From: Anaeramoeba flamelloides
Taxonomy: Eukaryota > Metamonada > Anaeramoebidae
Direction of reading: 5' to 3'
NCBI GenBank assembly: GCA_027625915.1
Contig: JANTQA010000010.1
Span: 868,001-932,000 of the forward strand
Length of the DNA: 64,000 bases
Part shown: positions 11,388 to 23,012 of the stretch, one piece after another
How the letters are laid out: each line of letters starts with the position of its first letter
Position numbering within the stretch: position 1 is the first letter of the stretch
Made by a program: the position numbers and the translations under genes
The notes under the pieces: model-generated
The model's database searches: none
The model's input: only the letters and a program-made list of their open reading frames with translations
What the model was told of the DNA's origin: nothing

Positions 11388-11825
11388 TTTATTTTTGAAG
11401 AGAGAAAATTGCTTTTCCCCTGTGTGCAGTTAGGTTTTTTTAATTTGAGAAATGAAAGGAAAATTGATTAAATTTTCTTTTAATTTCTCAAATTAAAAAA
11501 AAACTGCTGTTAGCTTTTCCAGGATTTAAAAGAATTGAGTAAAATCTTTGATTTTTCTCCATTCTTTGAAATTTTAGAAAAGTACAGTTAGGCTTTCTTG
11601 AGTTTTCTGTTTATTTGGAAAATAGATAGATTTTCGTTAGGTTTTTTTTACTTTAGAAATAAACCGAAAATACAATAAAATTTATGTTTATTTCTAAAGT
11701 AAAAAAAAACTTAAAAAAACCTAGAACGCTTAACAAATAAAACAGAAAACCTCGAGAAAGCTGCCGTTGGGTTTTTTTAATTTTAGAAATTAAAAAAAAA
11801 ACTAGGCACTCTACGGCACTCACCT
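11388..11825. repeat. Hairpin array 2
   Basis: The same modules as array 1. Type A lies at about 11433-11504 and type B at about 11513-11582. A nested type C/A/C block lies at about 11590-11760, with a central hairpin carrying AATAAACCGAAAATAC. A shortened A-like hairpin lies at about 11769-11803. It ends in the spacer AGGCACTCTACGGCACTC. Its left flank, GAAGAGAGAAAATTGCTTTT then CCCCTGTGTGC (about 11397-11427), is the reverse complement of the flank of array 3 (about 39450-39482). The flank therefore belongs to the element. Confidence 0.8.
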
Positions 11826-12371
11826 AATTTCTAACTTTTTTTTAAAAATTTTGTTAAAGAATCACAAATTTTATTATCACATACTAATGATAATATACAT
11901 GATGAATTCTTTTTATTAATAATATCAGAGATATTATTAATTTTTTTATTTTTTTTCAAAAAATTCAGATATCTAGATTTTTCGATTTATTTTATTGGCC
12001 GGACATTCCCATAAAAAATGAAAAAATTGTCTTTCTAAATGAAGAATTTCCAACCGAAAACAAAAATATGTTTCATCATTTCGAAATATAAACTTAATTG
12101 TTAATAAAAATATTTTGTTACCTTTTTTTTTATATATATATTGGAAACAAGTGAATTTTGGAAATTAAAAAATGGACTCAAATTAATGAATTGTTTCAAT
12201 GAGGTAAACACATCTATTTCATATACCAAAGCACAAATTTCAATAAAAAAAAATGCACATAGATCTTAACAAGATTTAAATATATTTTTATAACTACTAC
12301 CCTCTTTGACTTTATTGTGTGGTTCGGATTTTAGAAATTTTAATCATTATGATTTTTTTTTGGTTATAAAA

Positions 12372-12385
12372 TTGTTCGCGAACAA
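12372..12385. other. Perfect 14-bp palindrome TTGTTCGCGAACAA
   Basis: A perfect dyad with a CGCG centre in CpG-poor DNA. It may be a protein-binding dyad or chance; no gene is adjacent. Confidence 0.3.
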
Positions 12386-12458
12386 ATATATTTTGTTCTT
12401 ATTTAAATTTTTTGAAATGAGGTCTATTAAATGTTTTTTTTTTTTGAATTTTTAGAGT

Positions 12459-13271
12459 CAAATCTAAAACCCATAAATTTTCAAAAAACCAGGTAATTCC
12501 ATTTTTCTGATCAATTCAAAATATTAGAAAAAATTCAAAAATCTATTCTCATTTCACAGACAAATAATTCAATTAAGGAGTTGTTTATAACCTTTCCAAT
12601 TGGGGTATTGGTTAAATATTCAAAAATCAATCAATTTTAACTCTTTGGCGAATTCAGAAAACAAAAAAATCTGTAATTTTCAAAATTTATTGAGAACATT
12701 ACCAAAAATAAAAATCTACTATTAATTTTAAATTTCAAAATAAAAATCATTTTCATACTTTTAAATTATTTAAAAGTTTTTTTATTTGTTAGAAGTGTTT
12801 GATTATTGCAAATTTTTAAGAAATTTTGAAAATCATTTAGTTAAAAAATAAATCCTTAAATTACCAAAAGAAATTGAAAATTTTGAAAAAATTATTAAAA
12901 GTAAGTTCTAAAGTAAATAAAACTCTTATTTCATAAATACAGTAACAGAATAATTGCCATAAAGATTAATTCTAATAAATTTAGAATTTATCGAAAGGGG
13001 AAATCACAATAAATTTGGTTTTCAATTTTCTAGTCATGGTCTCAATTCATTTTAACTCTTTGGTGGATTTAGAAATTCATCTAAAATTTGTAAAATTGAT
13101 GGATTTGGAATATATAATCAATACCCCAATTGGAACGGTTATAAGTTGTTCCTTAATTAGATTATTTGAATGTAAAATGGAAGTAGATTTTTGACCTTTT
13201 TTCTAATATTTTGAATTGATCAGAAAAATGGAATTACCCGGGTTTTTGAAAATTTATAGGTTTTAGATTTG
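12459..13271. repeat. Foldback/TIR element, family II (813 bp)
   Basis: The terminal inverted repeats begin CAAATCTAAAACC at 12459 and end GGTTTTAGATTTG at 13271. The arms are about 205-215 bp (12459-12665 and 13056-13271) with roughly 80 percent identity by eye. Shared blocks include CCATTTTTCTGATCAATTC and TTCCAATTGGGGTATT. The central ~390 bp has no open frame. The arm sequence is related to the arms of the composite element at 19853-22226. It looks like a non-autonomous DNA transposon. Confidence 0.8.
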
Positions 13272-13424
13272 GCTGTTATTGGAATATCCTTTTGAATTTT
13301 CTCTTTTAAAGTACTTTTTTTCAACAAACCGAAGTTCAATTTAACATAAAATTTATGATACCAAACTACTTCTTGGGTTCAGAATTAAATTGATTGTTTG
13401 TTACCAAATGCTTAAAAAAAGTTT

Positions 13425-13610
13425 ATTGATAAATTCAAATGAATATCTGAAAATTTTCACTTCATTTTCCATTTTACCAATTTTTTTAGATTACAAAAGC
13501 TTACAAGAAAGCATTTTCTTCTTTTAAGGTTTTAAAAACTTTGTAAAATTGGTTGTGATTTCAAAAAGTTATTCCTCTTGAGTTGTTTTAAAAGTTGAGA
13601 GATGAGATTA
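13425..13610 (+). repeat. Dispersed repeat, copy also at about 50.17 kb
   Basis: Shares AATATCTGAAAATTTT.ACTTC..TTTTCCATTTTA and, further on, AAACTTTGTAAAATT.GTTG with about 50185-50350. A shorter relic lies near 1485-1545. Direct orientation, no coding potential. The boundaries are approximate. Confidence 0.5.
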
Positions 13611-14754
13611 CATAATGGGAAATTGAACTAAAAATTTAATTAAATATATTTAAATTTATCAGCAAATGAAAAATTTTCAATCAAGTTCCGAAAAATAGAA
13701 CAGTAATTATTTGATGAAAAACCCAAGATCTTGAAAGAAATTGATTAGAGTTTGACAACTACAACTAATATTGTTTTACTTACTGTTCTTTTCTTATATA
13801 AAAAAAATCAATTTTATCTCAAAGTTTCAAAAAAAAAGTGTTTCAACTTTCTAAAACACAAGACGATCTTGTGGAGAGCAAGGTTTTGTTTGACAAATTA
13901 GGACAATTGATTGGTGAATATTTAAGAGATTAAAATAAAAATTTTTTCTTTCATAATTGGAAAATGACAGTAATAAAATCTTTATTTTGGATTATGGAGT
14001 AATCACAAATCAGAATCAAATTAGGATAGTTTTTCATTGAAAGAACATTTTGAAAATCAACACAAGCGTACACAAACTTGGTTACTGAAACTAAAAACTA
14101 ATTTTTCTGTTTAAAAATTTATTCTAATTCTGAGATTAACAAGATAAAGAAATCTTCTTTAACCCTTAACAAATTTGTGTTCAATCGTTTGGTTTTTGCT
14201 CTAATTCTAAAATCAAAGTAAAAAAAATTAAATAAAATACCTACTCTTTAAATTTGAATTGCCGAACTCTGCTTAAGAGTCGTCCTTTTTGCAATTCTTC
14301 TTGAACTAGTTTTGTTTCAAATTTTTTTTTTATTTTAATATAACTTATTGGGTTAGAATAAAAAAGTTGAACAAAAAATCTATAAAAAGGAAAGAATAAA
14401 AGAGAAGACGTTTGATAAAAATTCTTTTTTGGAAATTACCTCAAGTGAAAATAATTTTTCCATTTCTTTTTGGTTTATTTTTTTTTTATTTGCTTAAATT
14501 CCTAAGATGGTATTTTTCTTTATTATTTTTTTTTTTTTTTTTGTCTCCAACTTACTCATCCTAACTTGACTCTTTTTCTAATTCTTTATAAATAGTCAAC
14601 CAAACAAACTTACTTCCAACCCGAACCTTTTCGAGTTTTGAATTGCACTTTTGAAAGGTAGTGTTCTCTTTGTGAAATTATTTTTCCAAATTTTCAAAAT
14701 GTTTAATAAATTTTCCAATTCTCTTTTACTTATAAACAACAATTCATTAGGGAA

Positions 14755-17089
14755 ATGAAAACAAACAATTTTGAGATGAATGGACGGTTTTCAGATTATC
14801 TTGAAGAATCTGGAAATTTGCCGTTTCAAAGCGATCAGAACGAAACAAAAAAAAGATCAGATTCTCCTCCTTTGTTGAGTAAGGTACTCGAGAAAAATGG
14901 TAACAAAAATGAATCAAAACTGGAAGACACCCAAAAGGCAAAAACAAAAACAAAGAAACAGCCAAAGACAATTACAACACCAAAAACAAAAAAGAAAGCT
15001 AAAAATAAAAAAAGATTCAATTGTAAGTATTTGTGAAATTTTTAATTTGTTTTTTAAACTCTTTTCATTCTAACAACAACCAAGAAATGGAAGTGTAATT
15101 GTAGTTATTAATGAATACTGACAAAACACCTTTTCCAAAAATCCACAACTAAAAAGAGGAATAAGCCGCCAGGACACTTGACAAAAAGTTCGGCAAATAA
15201 AGTTTTCAAAAGCCATCTCTGAAACGTAACAAACTTGTGTTGATCTACTTTCATCACAAAACCAAAAAATAAACTAAAACAGATTTAAGGACGTTCTTTA
15301 TTTTGTATTCTATGAGAACTTAAATATAATGTTATACATTGAAAAAATAGTTTCAAAGATTCACTTTTAAAGGAAAGTCAAAATATTACAAATTTTAGAT
15401 TAGAACGTGAAAAATAAAACAAGCATTTTTTGAACCAAAAATTCAAAAACCTTTTGAGGCATATTTAAAAAACAATTAGTATTACCTCTTATATCAGGGA
15501 CTTTTAACTTTATTTTCAAGCATTTTGATACCTTTACACTAAACTCCAGAATACTTTAAAATAAAGGGGAAATAACCAGGCATATTCAAAAGTTGATTTT
15601 TTTCGAGTCTTTTCAAATCATATTTCGAAATTTGGTCTGTACTAAAAATGTGGTTTGACCAAAAGTAAAAATTTTCAAAAAAAAAAACCTAAATTATAAA
15701 TTTTAACAAGTGCTCTCAACTCAAAATTCTTTTAATCCAACGAACATGCTGTTGGTAATAAAAGTAATTTCGATCGAAACAAAAATAAAGAGAGAGTCAT
15801 TCATCAAATTACATCTTTTTACATTAATTTATCCAACTTTTCAAATTAAATATCAGTTTCCTTTGAACAAACCAGAGATAACATGCATGTGGTCACAATT
15901 TAGAATAAATGATGTGAAAAAAAATATATTTGAATCTTTAGAATTCAATAGTTCATATAAAAAAATACAAAATCGAAAGTAAAATTTAAAATTGTTTCTT
16001 AAAAAAAAAATTGCCAAAACTTCATGTTTAAATAATTAACTAATCATCAAGCTGGCATGTTGAAGTTGCTGAACCTTTTTATTTAAAGGCCCTTCCAAAA
16101 AAGGAGAGCCATGCTTTTGAAAAGGTTACCACTCAAAGAATTTTACTAGAGTTAACCAAACATTTTATGGATCGTTTGTTAATAATTTTAGTTCCTCTCC
16201 AATATCAATTAAAGAGCTTTATCACTTTTTGAAAAGGAGTTTAAACGAAATCTTTATGAAAAATTATTATTTATCTTTGACTAAAAATTCTTTGTCTATT
16301 TTTTTTTATCCCATTAAATTATTTTTTCTATTTATAACACTAGTTTTTAAGATCAAAAAGAAAAAGCCAAGCAAAAAAAGAATTCTTAGACTTTACAAAC
16401 AATATAAAGACAAAAAGTCCAGTGACATTGAGGCCAAAGGAATTCAACAATTTTTTAATGATTTGGAAATTGATATTTTAGATGTTGGGGCCTTAATCAT
16501 ATCTTGGAAATTGGATGCAAAAGTCATGGGAATGTACACAAAAAATGAATTTGTTGAAGGCTTTTTAAATCTTGAGTAAAAATTGCATTTTAAATGATTT
16601 TGTTATTTATTGATCAATTATTAATTCTTCTTCCCTATTAAACCTTTTAATCTTTTGATTTTTTTCTCTTTTTTCTCTTGAAATTTTTAAAAATTCATTT
16701 TCAAAAAATTTATTAGGTGTGATTCATTAGAAAAAATGAAAAAGAAATATCTCCAAATTAGAGAAGAAATTAAGAATGATCAACAAGTATTTAAACAATT
16801 TTATAATTGGGTTTTTGAATTTGGTAAGGAGGAAACTGAAAAAAGGACAATGTCAATAGAAACAGCAATGGTTCTTTGGGAAATCCTCTTAAAAGAGAAA
16901 TTTAACTTATTTCAAAATTGGATTGAATTTTTAAACTCGGGGGAAAATAAAGCAACAGTAATCACAAGAGATACCTGGAAAGTATTTTTGGATTTGATTA
17001 TTGAAATAAACAACGGATGGCAGAATTATGATCTCACTTCCTCTTGGCCTTTACTATTTGACCAATTTTATTCTTATATGAATAAATAG
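14755..17089 (+). CDS. DCUN1D-like: DCN1-like cullin neddylation factor, three exons
   Basis: Exons join(14755..15022,16344..16575,16717..17089) keep frame and give 290 residues. Exon 1 is polar and ends in a Lys-rich, NLS-like tail. Exon 2 holds the first half of the PONY domain: LRLYKQYKDKKSSD, KGIQQFFNDLEID and ALIISWKLDAKVMGMYTKNE. Exon 3 completes it: FNLFQNWIEFLNS, RDTWKVFLDLI, NYDLTSSWPLLFDQF. The last intron (16576-16716) is certain: GA plus G restores Glu and the frame continues CDSLEKM, as in family members. Exon 1 is less sure; its donor GTAAGT at 15023 and the acceptor before 16344 match in phase, but the intron is 1.3 kb. DCN1 proteins promote Nedd8 transfer to cullins. Of the cullin-binding Asp-Ala-Asp patch, both Asp are present (RDTWK, LLFDQF), but the Ala position appears to be Ser (SSWP). 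Length and basic N-terminus resemble DCUN1D4/5-type proteins. Confidence 0.88.
15710..16305 (+). pseudogene. DENN-like coding fragment inside DCN1 intron 1
   Basis: Between DCN1 exons 1 and 2, on the same strand, lie open stretches unlike intronic DNA. The best is 16044-16231, open for 62 codons and bounded by stops: WHVEVAEPFYLKALP, then RILLELTKHFMDR and LVPLQYQLK. This pattern recalls the DENND6/FAM116-type DENN module, where a 'PFF..' strand is followed by a 'RRYFLELTQSF..PL' helix and 'MPLQ'. A second frame, shifted by a possible TAG acceptor near 16188-16190, gives SPISIKELYHFLKRSL, which could correspond to the next helix. The frame at 15710-15982 may belong to it. I find no start codon or consistent splice chain, so I call it a remnant. 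It could instead be real exons of another gene. Family assignment is tentative. Confidence 0.33.
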
Positions 17090-17165
17090 ATAAATGGTCT
17101 ACTCACCTACCAAACCACTCACCTACCCATGTACCTACCTATCTCGGTACCATTCTTAGGTGAAT
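17090..17165 (+). other. CTACC-rich 3' flank of the DCN1 gene
   Basis: A short imperfect repeat of CTACC/CACCTAC units directly after the stop codon, unusually C-rich for this window. It probably lies in the 3' UTR; function unknown. Confidence 0.5.
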
Positions 17166-17231
17166 AGTTATCTGATTTATTTGAAATAAACTTTAAAAAA
17201 CTCTTTATTTATAAAAAATATATAAATTTAT

Positions 17232-17260
17232 ATGCGTATATATATATCTATATACGCATT
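17232..17260. repeat. Small hairpin ATGCGTATATA/TATATACGCAT
   Basis: An 11-bp perfect stem around a short TA-rich loop, about 145 bp beyond the DCN1 stop. It could be a 3'-end or transcript structure, or microsatellite drift. Confidence 0.45.
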
Positions 17261-17269
17261 TATTATTAA

Positions 17270-18407
17270 CTATAACATCACATAATCAGAGTAAGATTTA
17301 CAAATTTTAGAATAATTAATTTTATTCAATAATTTTTTTTAATACCAACTCATTCTTATTTTAATATTTTTTCTTTTTGTGTATAAATTAACAATAAAAA
17401 AATTATTTTTTATAAAAAAATTTTAGTTTTTATTTTGTTTTTTTTTTGAAAATTTGTTACTTTGAAATTTTGCCCCCTTACTCTTTACAGCCGCTCCTAT
17501 GCAACTGTGATATTTTTTATGATTCAAGTTTCCTATTTTAATTCATTTTTTTTTTTTTTTTTTATTCAAGAAGAATAATAAAGTTGATATTCAAAACAAG
17601 TCAAGAAGTGAGTAAATATAATATTTTTTTTTTACTCAAATAATTAAATACATTACAAGAATCCATAACAATATTAAAAATTGGTTAAAAATTTATAAAT
17701 CCCTTCATATCTACTTAAGGGAAAAGTTGGATATATAATATTGGGAAAAATAAAATGAATTAAAATATAGTATTTGATACATGGTATTTTTTATGGTAGT
17801 AAAAAAATGACAGCACTAGATATTATATTTATATAAACTCCATTTCACTCAAAGGGGCACATCCAATAATGAAAAATTTACTTTTCTTTATGTATAAACC
17901 AAACACAATTGTTTAGATATATGAGAAATGATAAACCTCCTATTAGAGCCGATAATCATAAAGGAAAAGACTGAACATACCGTATATTTCAAAAAAAAAA
18001 AAAAATTAAAAAATTTTTTCGGCCCTTTTGAATGGAACTTCTTGTGTAAAATTTATCAATTTCTTTAGGAAAATACAATTGTTGACATGAAGATTTTTTA
18101 TTTGTAAATGTATCGATATAAAAAGAAAATATAAAGCCTCGATTTACTTTATGTTAATTTGTTGTTTGAAAAATTTTATTTCTCAAATTTGACTTTTTAA
18201 AAAAAAAATTAAAAAGAAAGAAAAGAAAAGAAGAAAAAAATTAAAATTAAAAAATTAGAAAATAAACAAAAAAAACGTATTTCGATTAATAAGAAAAAAT
18301 TATCTTGATCTAAGAATAAAAAATTTAATTTGAATAGAATAATGAATAAAAATCAAGAAAATGTTCTATTTCTTCAATAAAACAGCACCCCTTGATTGGA
18401 AGAGAAT

Positions 18408-18438
<31 letters not shown>

Positions 18439-19850
18439 TAACACAATTGTACAACAAAACAGTTAAACTTGAAACATATTAAAAAAAGTTTTCCTCTTTA
18501 ATCCACTAAAACCAAATATACAGATTTAAATGTTGTTAATAACCAGATTCTTTTGTTTTTCATTTTATTTTTTTGAACTTTAACTTTATTAACGTCTTGT
18601 TTTATGAAATTTGGCATTTGAACCTAGAAATGTACTGTATCTCTTACTGGAAATAACTAAAGAGCAAAATGGAAAAATCGAAATATGTAAGTGTGCATTT
18701 TTTATAAATATTTTCTTACCAAACACAAAATATAGTAAGAACAACTTTATACCGAAACTTTTAAAATCAAGAATTGTGTATCGAAAAAAATTTTTAATTA
18801 TATTATATTTTGTAAGATAAAACAAATATTGAAATACCTTGGAATTCTTGCCCTATTGCTATTTATTATCATTCAAAATCAATAAAAAAACAAGTTTTAA
18901 TTAAAAATCTTTTCAAAATTTCATAATAAAAAGAAGTTCAAGTAAATAATAGAGTTTAAAAGATTATCTGATAAAAAAATAATTATTAAAATCAAAAAAT
19001 TCCAATAATAATAAATCAACCCAAAGGAAATAAAAAATTGTTAAAAAATTGAAATAAAGATTCTTAATTATTAGGTATTTATCAAATTTGATAGAAAATA
19101 AAGTGTTTAAAAATCGAAAAAAAAAAGTATAAACCACAATTTTTTAGAAGAGATAATCTAAATAAACATCACCTTTTCTTGAGACACAAATCAGAATTGG
19201 ATGGATTAAATAAAAAATTCAAATGGAAAATCATTTTTGTAACTTATTTCCAAAAATAAGTAATTTATTTATCAAAAAAATTGGAAAATAAAAGTTTTTT
19301 ATCAAAAGAATACATAATAAAATTAGCAAATAAGAAGTGATTTAATTAAATGTTATAAATAAGATCAAGAAATTAATACTTTTTATTTTTTTTACTTGAT
19401 GAATTTTTTGATTATAATGATTTTAATTTTTTTATTATGTCTCTAAATATTTTAAGAAGTCGATATTCTAACTCTCCTCTATACAGAAATACTAATTTAA
19501 TTCATTAAAGAAATTATTTTAATAATTTTGTTTCAAATAAGTTGTTTTAATTCAAATTATTAAAATGCAATAATCCCCTTTAAAAAGAAAATTATGATCT
19601 GAAAAAAAATAAAATATTCGAACTTTGAAGTATAAACCAGTGGTGCTACGACATGGAAGAGCCAATACTGATAATGAAAAAAAAAAAAGATTGAAAAAAA
19701 GTAAAAGAAGATCTTTGTATTGAAGATCTTATTGACAGTCAAATAGAAAACACAAGGAAAATTCAAAAAACTGAATAAATTCTATTTTTCTGAGCAATTG
19801 ATAATATTAGTAAAAAGTCAAAAATATACTCTCATTACCCAGACAACTAT
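17270..19850. other. Intergenic AT-rich DNA
   Basis: No supported gene. A perfect (AT)n palindrome lies at about 18406-18433. A possible lone exon at 18611-18687 (FEPRNVLYLLLEITKEQ) ends at a good donor, GTAAGTG, but I could find no partner exon. The stretch at 19780-19850 resembles a truncated extra copy of the family II arm that begins at 19853. Confidence 0.4.
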
Positions 19851-19852
19851 TT

Positions 19853-22226
19853 AATTTAGTCCTTTAATTGTGAAGATTATTAATTGGTATTATTTTCTTT
19901 TTCGAGGTCAAACCTAAACACAATAAAATGAATAAAAACTGAATAAATACCATTTTTCTAACCAATTGGCAAAATTAGTAAAAAGTTAAAAATATATTCC
20001 AATTATAGATAATTATATATTTTAATGAGTAACCATTAACCATTCTAATTGGGCTATTAGAAAAATATTCTTAACATATAAATTTTAACCCTTTGGTAAA
20101 TATTGAAATTAAAAAATAATCAGATCTTAAAACTTAAATGAGAATAATACATAAAATTGAAAATATATTTTATTATTATTATTCCTTTTACTAAATTCTA
20201 AATTTATTCAAAAATAGCTACTCTGTGATTATTTTTTTGTTTTTAAATTTATAAAATAAGAATTTTATTTATTCTAGATCAATCCGTTTTAATAATTTTT
20301 TTAAAATTTTTTATTTCAATTAGGAGATCTTTAGGATATTTATATATATATACAGTCTTTCTAAGTCTAGAAAAATCAATTGTGTTTTATTTGAAATTTT
20401 ATGGTAGCCTTGGAATGGCTGTATATAATTTTCTTAATTTAATATAAATCCAAAATAATTAAACACCTTTCTCAAATTTAAAAACCTTCTATTATTCGAA
20501 ATTGATAAAATAGATTCAGATTTTCAAATTCAAAATCAGAATGAATAAGATTTTCGTTTTCATTAGTTTTCTCAATTAATTTTGAAGATTTTTTTAATTT
20601 CTACATTTACTTGGGATTTAAAATTGATTGGTTTAGAAGATGTATCTAACCACCCAATTAGAATGGTTAATGGTTACTCATTAAGGGAGTAGCCACGGTA
20701 AAGAAAATTTTTTCACTTTTGTGCAATTCTGAAGAGGATCAGAAAATAACATTTTTTACTCTGGTTGTACCCCATTGGTTTTTATTATTTAAAGTACTTC
20801 ATTCATTAGATTTTTGAAATTTTTTTTTCAAAGTCTCAAAGAAATTGTCACAATAGAATGTTGAGTTGAATTACTTAAAATAGTGTTTTGAATGTTGAAT
20901 GACTTATCTTTTATTCTTCTCTCAACATTCTATTGTGGCATTTAATTTTTTCATTTTTTATTTTTTCATCATTTTTGAGATTTTTTTTAATCCTGACAAG
21001 ATAAAGCAATTAGAAATATTTTTTTATTAGTGGCATTTAGGATTAATGGATTTTGTTTAAAAAGAACAACAATATTAGAATTGAGAGAATATAAAAGGAA
21101 ACATAAATGGGACTTAAATAGCTAGAAGAATTCCAAAATTAGAATAATTAAATAAAATTATTACTTTTTGTGATTTTAAACACTTCGGTTTAGTGGAATT
21201 GGAGAAGTGAATATGATTATATGTTATCAAAGTTTAAACCACAAAATAGATACACTTTTTATTCAAAGAATCTGAAATTATCTTCTCCCAGAAAAAAAAA
21301 CTAAACCCCATTCCAAAAATTTGGACACATCTAAAATCAAAAATAGTGAAACAAAAACTCAATTTACTATATTCTCCCAAACCTAATATAAAACCAGATT
21401 TAAGTAACATAGTATTAATGGTTTTTTAAAGTAATCATTTTCATCCAAATATAAGAAAACAATAGAAAACAAAAAAATCAAAACAAGTGTGTCCAAAAAA
21501 AATGAAACGAGCTGAAATGAAAGAGTTTGAACAAAAAATATATTGGTAGATTTGTTAAAATTACACCAACAATGGTTGATCGATCAAATGATAAGATACC
21601 ATGTACCGGTTGTATGTGGATTTATCACTTGAAGAAACTCAACTGTAACCATCTAGTAACCATCTATAAAAAATTTTCAGATCTAACTAAACCGATTAAG
21701 TAACTGAAAAAAAGAAAATGAAAACAAAAAACACAAAAAATGATATAGTTTGTTGAATTAAAATTAATTTCCAAATTGATGTAAATCATGTTTTTGTTCT
21801 TCTTCTAACTGTTTAAACTGTGTCCAAATTAATCGAATTAAGTTTTTTTTAATAATAAAATAATAATAATAATAAAAGTATTTTATCAATATAATCTCTT
21901 TTTTTTTATTGTTGAACATTACTAAAAAAAAAAATATCAAATAATTTTTTTAAAAAAATTTTTAGAGAATCTACGATCACACGCCACTAAAATAAAATGT
22001 TCTTATCTCATCTCTCTTAAATTTTTATCCTGTCTTATGGTGTAGCTACTCCCTTAAAATATATAATTATCTATAATTGGAATATATTTTTAACTTTTTA
22101 CTAATTTTGCCAATTGGTTAGAAAAATGGTATTTATTCAGTTTTTATTCATTTTATTGTCTTTAGGTTTGACCTCGAAAAAGAAAATAATACCAATTAAT
22201 AATCTTTATAATTAAAGGACTTAATT
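19853..22226. repeat. Composite foldback element, family II, interrupted by a TTAA insertion
   Basis: The left arm starts AATTTAGTCCTTTAATTGTG at 19853 and runs past 20070. The mirror arm ends at 22226 and continues leftward to 22054, then resumes at 20684-20640. When the 20685-22053 insert and one TTAA are mentally removed, the two arms pair without a gap: the left arm carries GATAATTATATATTTTAATG and continues AGTAACC, exactly the complement of the rejoined right arm. The shared block CCATTCTAATTGGG is related to the 12459-13271 element. The host element would be about 1.0 kb without the insert. No coding frame. Confidence 0.85.
20685..22053. mobile_element. TTAA-flanked DNA element (1369 bp)
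   Basis: Flanked on both sides by TTAA (20681-20684 and 22054-22057). The ends are inverted: GGGAGTAGCCAC at the left and the complement of GGGAGTAGCTAC at the right. The matching arm of the surrounding foldback element shows the empty site with a single TTAA at 20022-20025, so TTAA is a target duplication. TTAA duplication is typical of piggyBac-type transposons, though the terminal GGG differs from the usual CCC start of that superfamily. Inside are a perfect 17-bp hairpin (CACAATAGAATGTTGAG, about 20850 and 20923) and a segment from about 21305 with TTTGGACACA and TTGATCGATCAAATG motifs that also occurs near 43.3-44.0 kb and, inverted, at 33.5-33.86 kb. No transposase frame is seen, so it is non-autonomous. 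Confidence 0.85.
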
Positions 22227-23012
22227 AAAAATGGAGTATTGAATAAAATAACAGTTTTGATATGAATAACTTTTATTAATGTATTTTTATTTTGATTCAT
22301 TTATTATTACTACTTTATTGAAAAATTTGACTATTTTTACTGATCTCAAAAACCTTTCTAATAGGGATTGGTTTAACAAAACTTATTTAATCCTAATTGG
22401 TTTTGATGGTTTGATTGATAATAATATCATGAAGAATTACTTTTCAATTAATTTTTTCCTTTTTTAATCGAAATTATACATCTTTTCAAGTAATGTCTCC
22501 CATTAAAAAACATGTTGAACTTTTCTTTTACAACTACGAGTATTATCAACACTCTATAATGTTTTCTTTTTTCATTTCTTCCAGATTCTTTTTCCAATAA
22601 TTGTGATTTTTAATCAAAATCTAATGATACAAAAAATCAAGAAAAAAATCTCTTTCTATCATCAATAAATCAATCAATTTTCGCTTCTTTTAATAAAAAA
22701 AATCTTATCAAAAAAAACTGTTGAAATTACATTTTTAGATTTAAAATTAAAGTAATGAGTATTTCAAACTAACACACGTTCTGGTATTGAAAATAATAAT
22801 CTTCTTAGATTAAATGTCTAGATATTGGACTTTGTGATCAAATAATTTTCAAAATAGAATACTTCTCAACTGAAACCAAACCCATTTATTAACTAATTTT
22901 CCAAAATGTAATGTTATTTTCGAGAATTACCTTAACTACTTAAAAATTGATATTTATCATTTTTTTTCAACTTGATCTAATCTTTTTTTTTTTCATAATT
23001 TGATTTCTCTTG
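22227..23012. other. Intergenic, YggS upstream region
   Basis: AT-rich with no gene. The last 30 bases before the YggS start are T-rich (about 22979-22994), as is common upstream of starts here. No promoter motif can be singled out. Confidence 0.4.
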
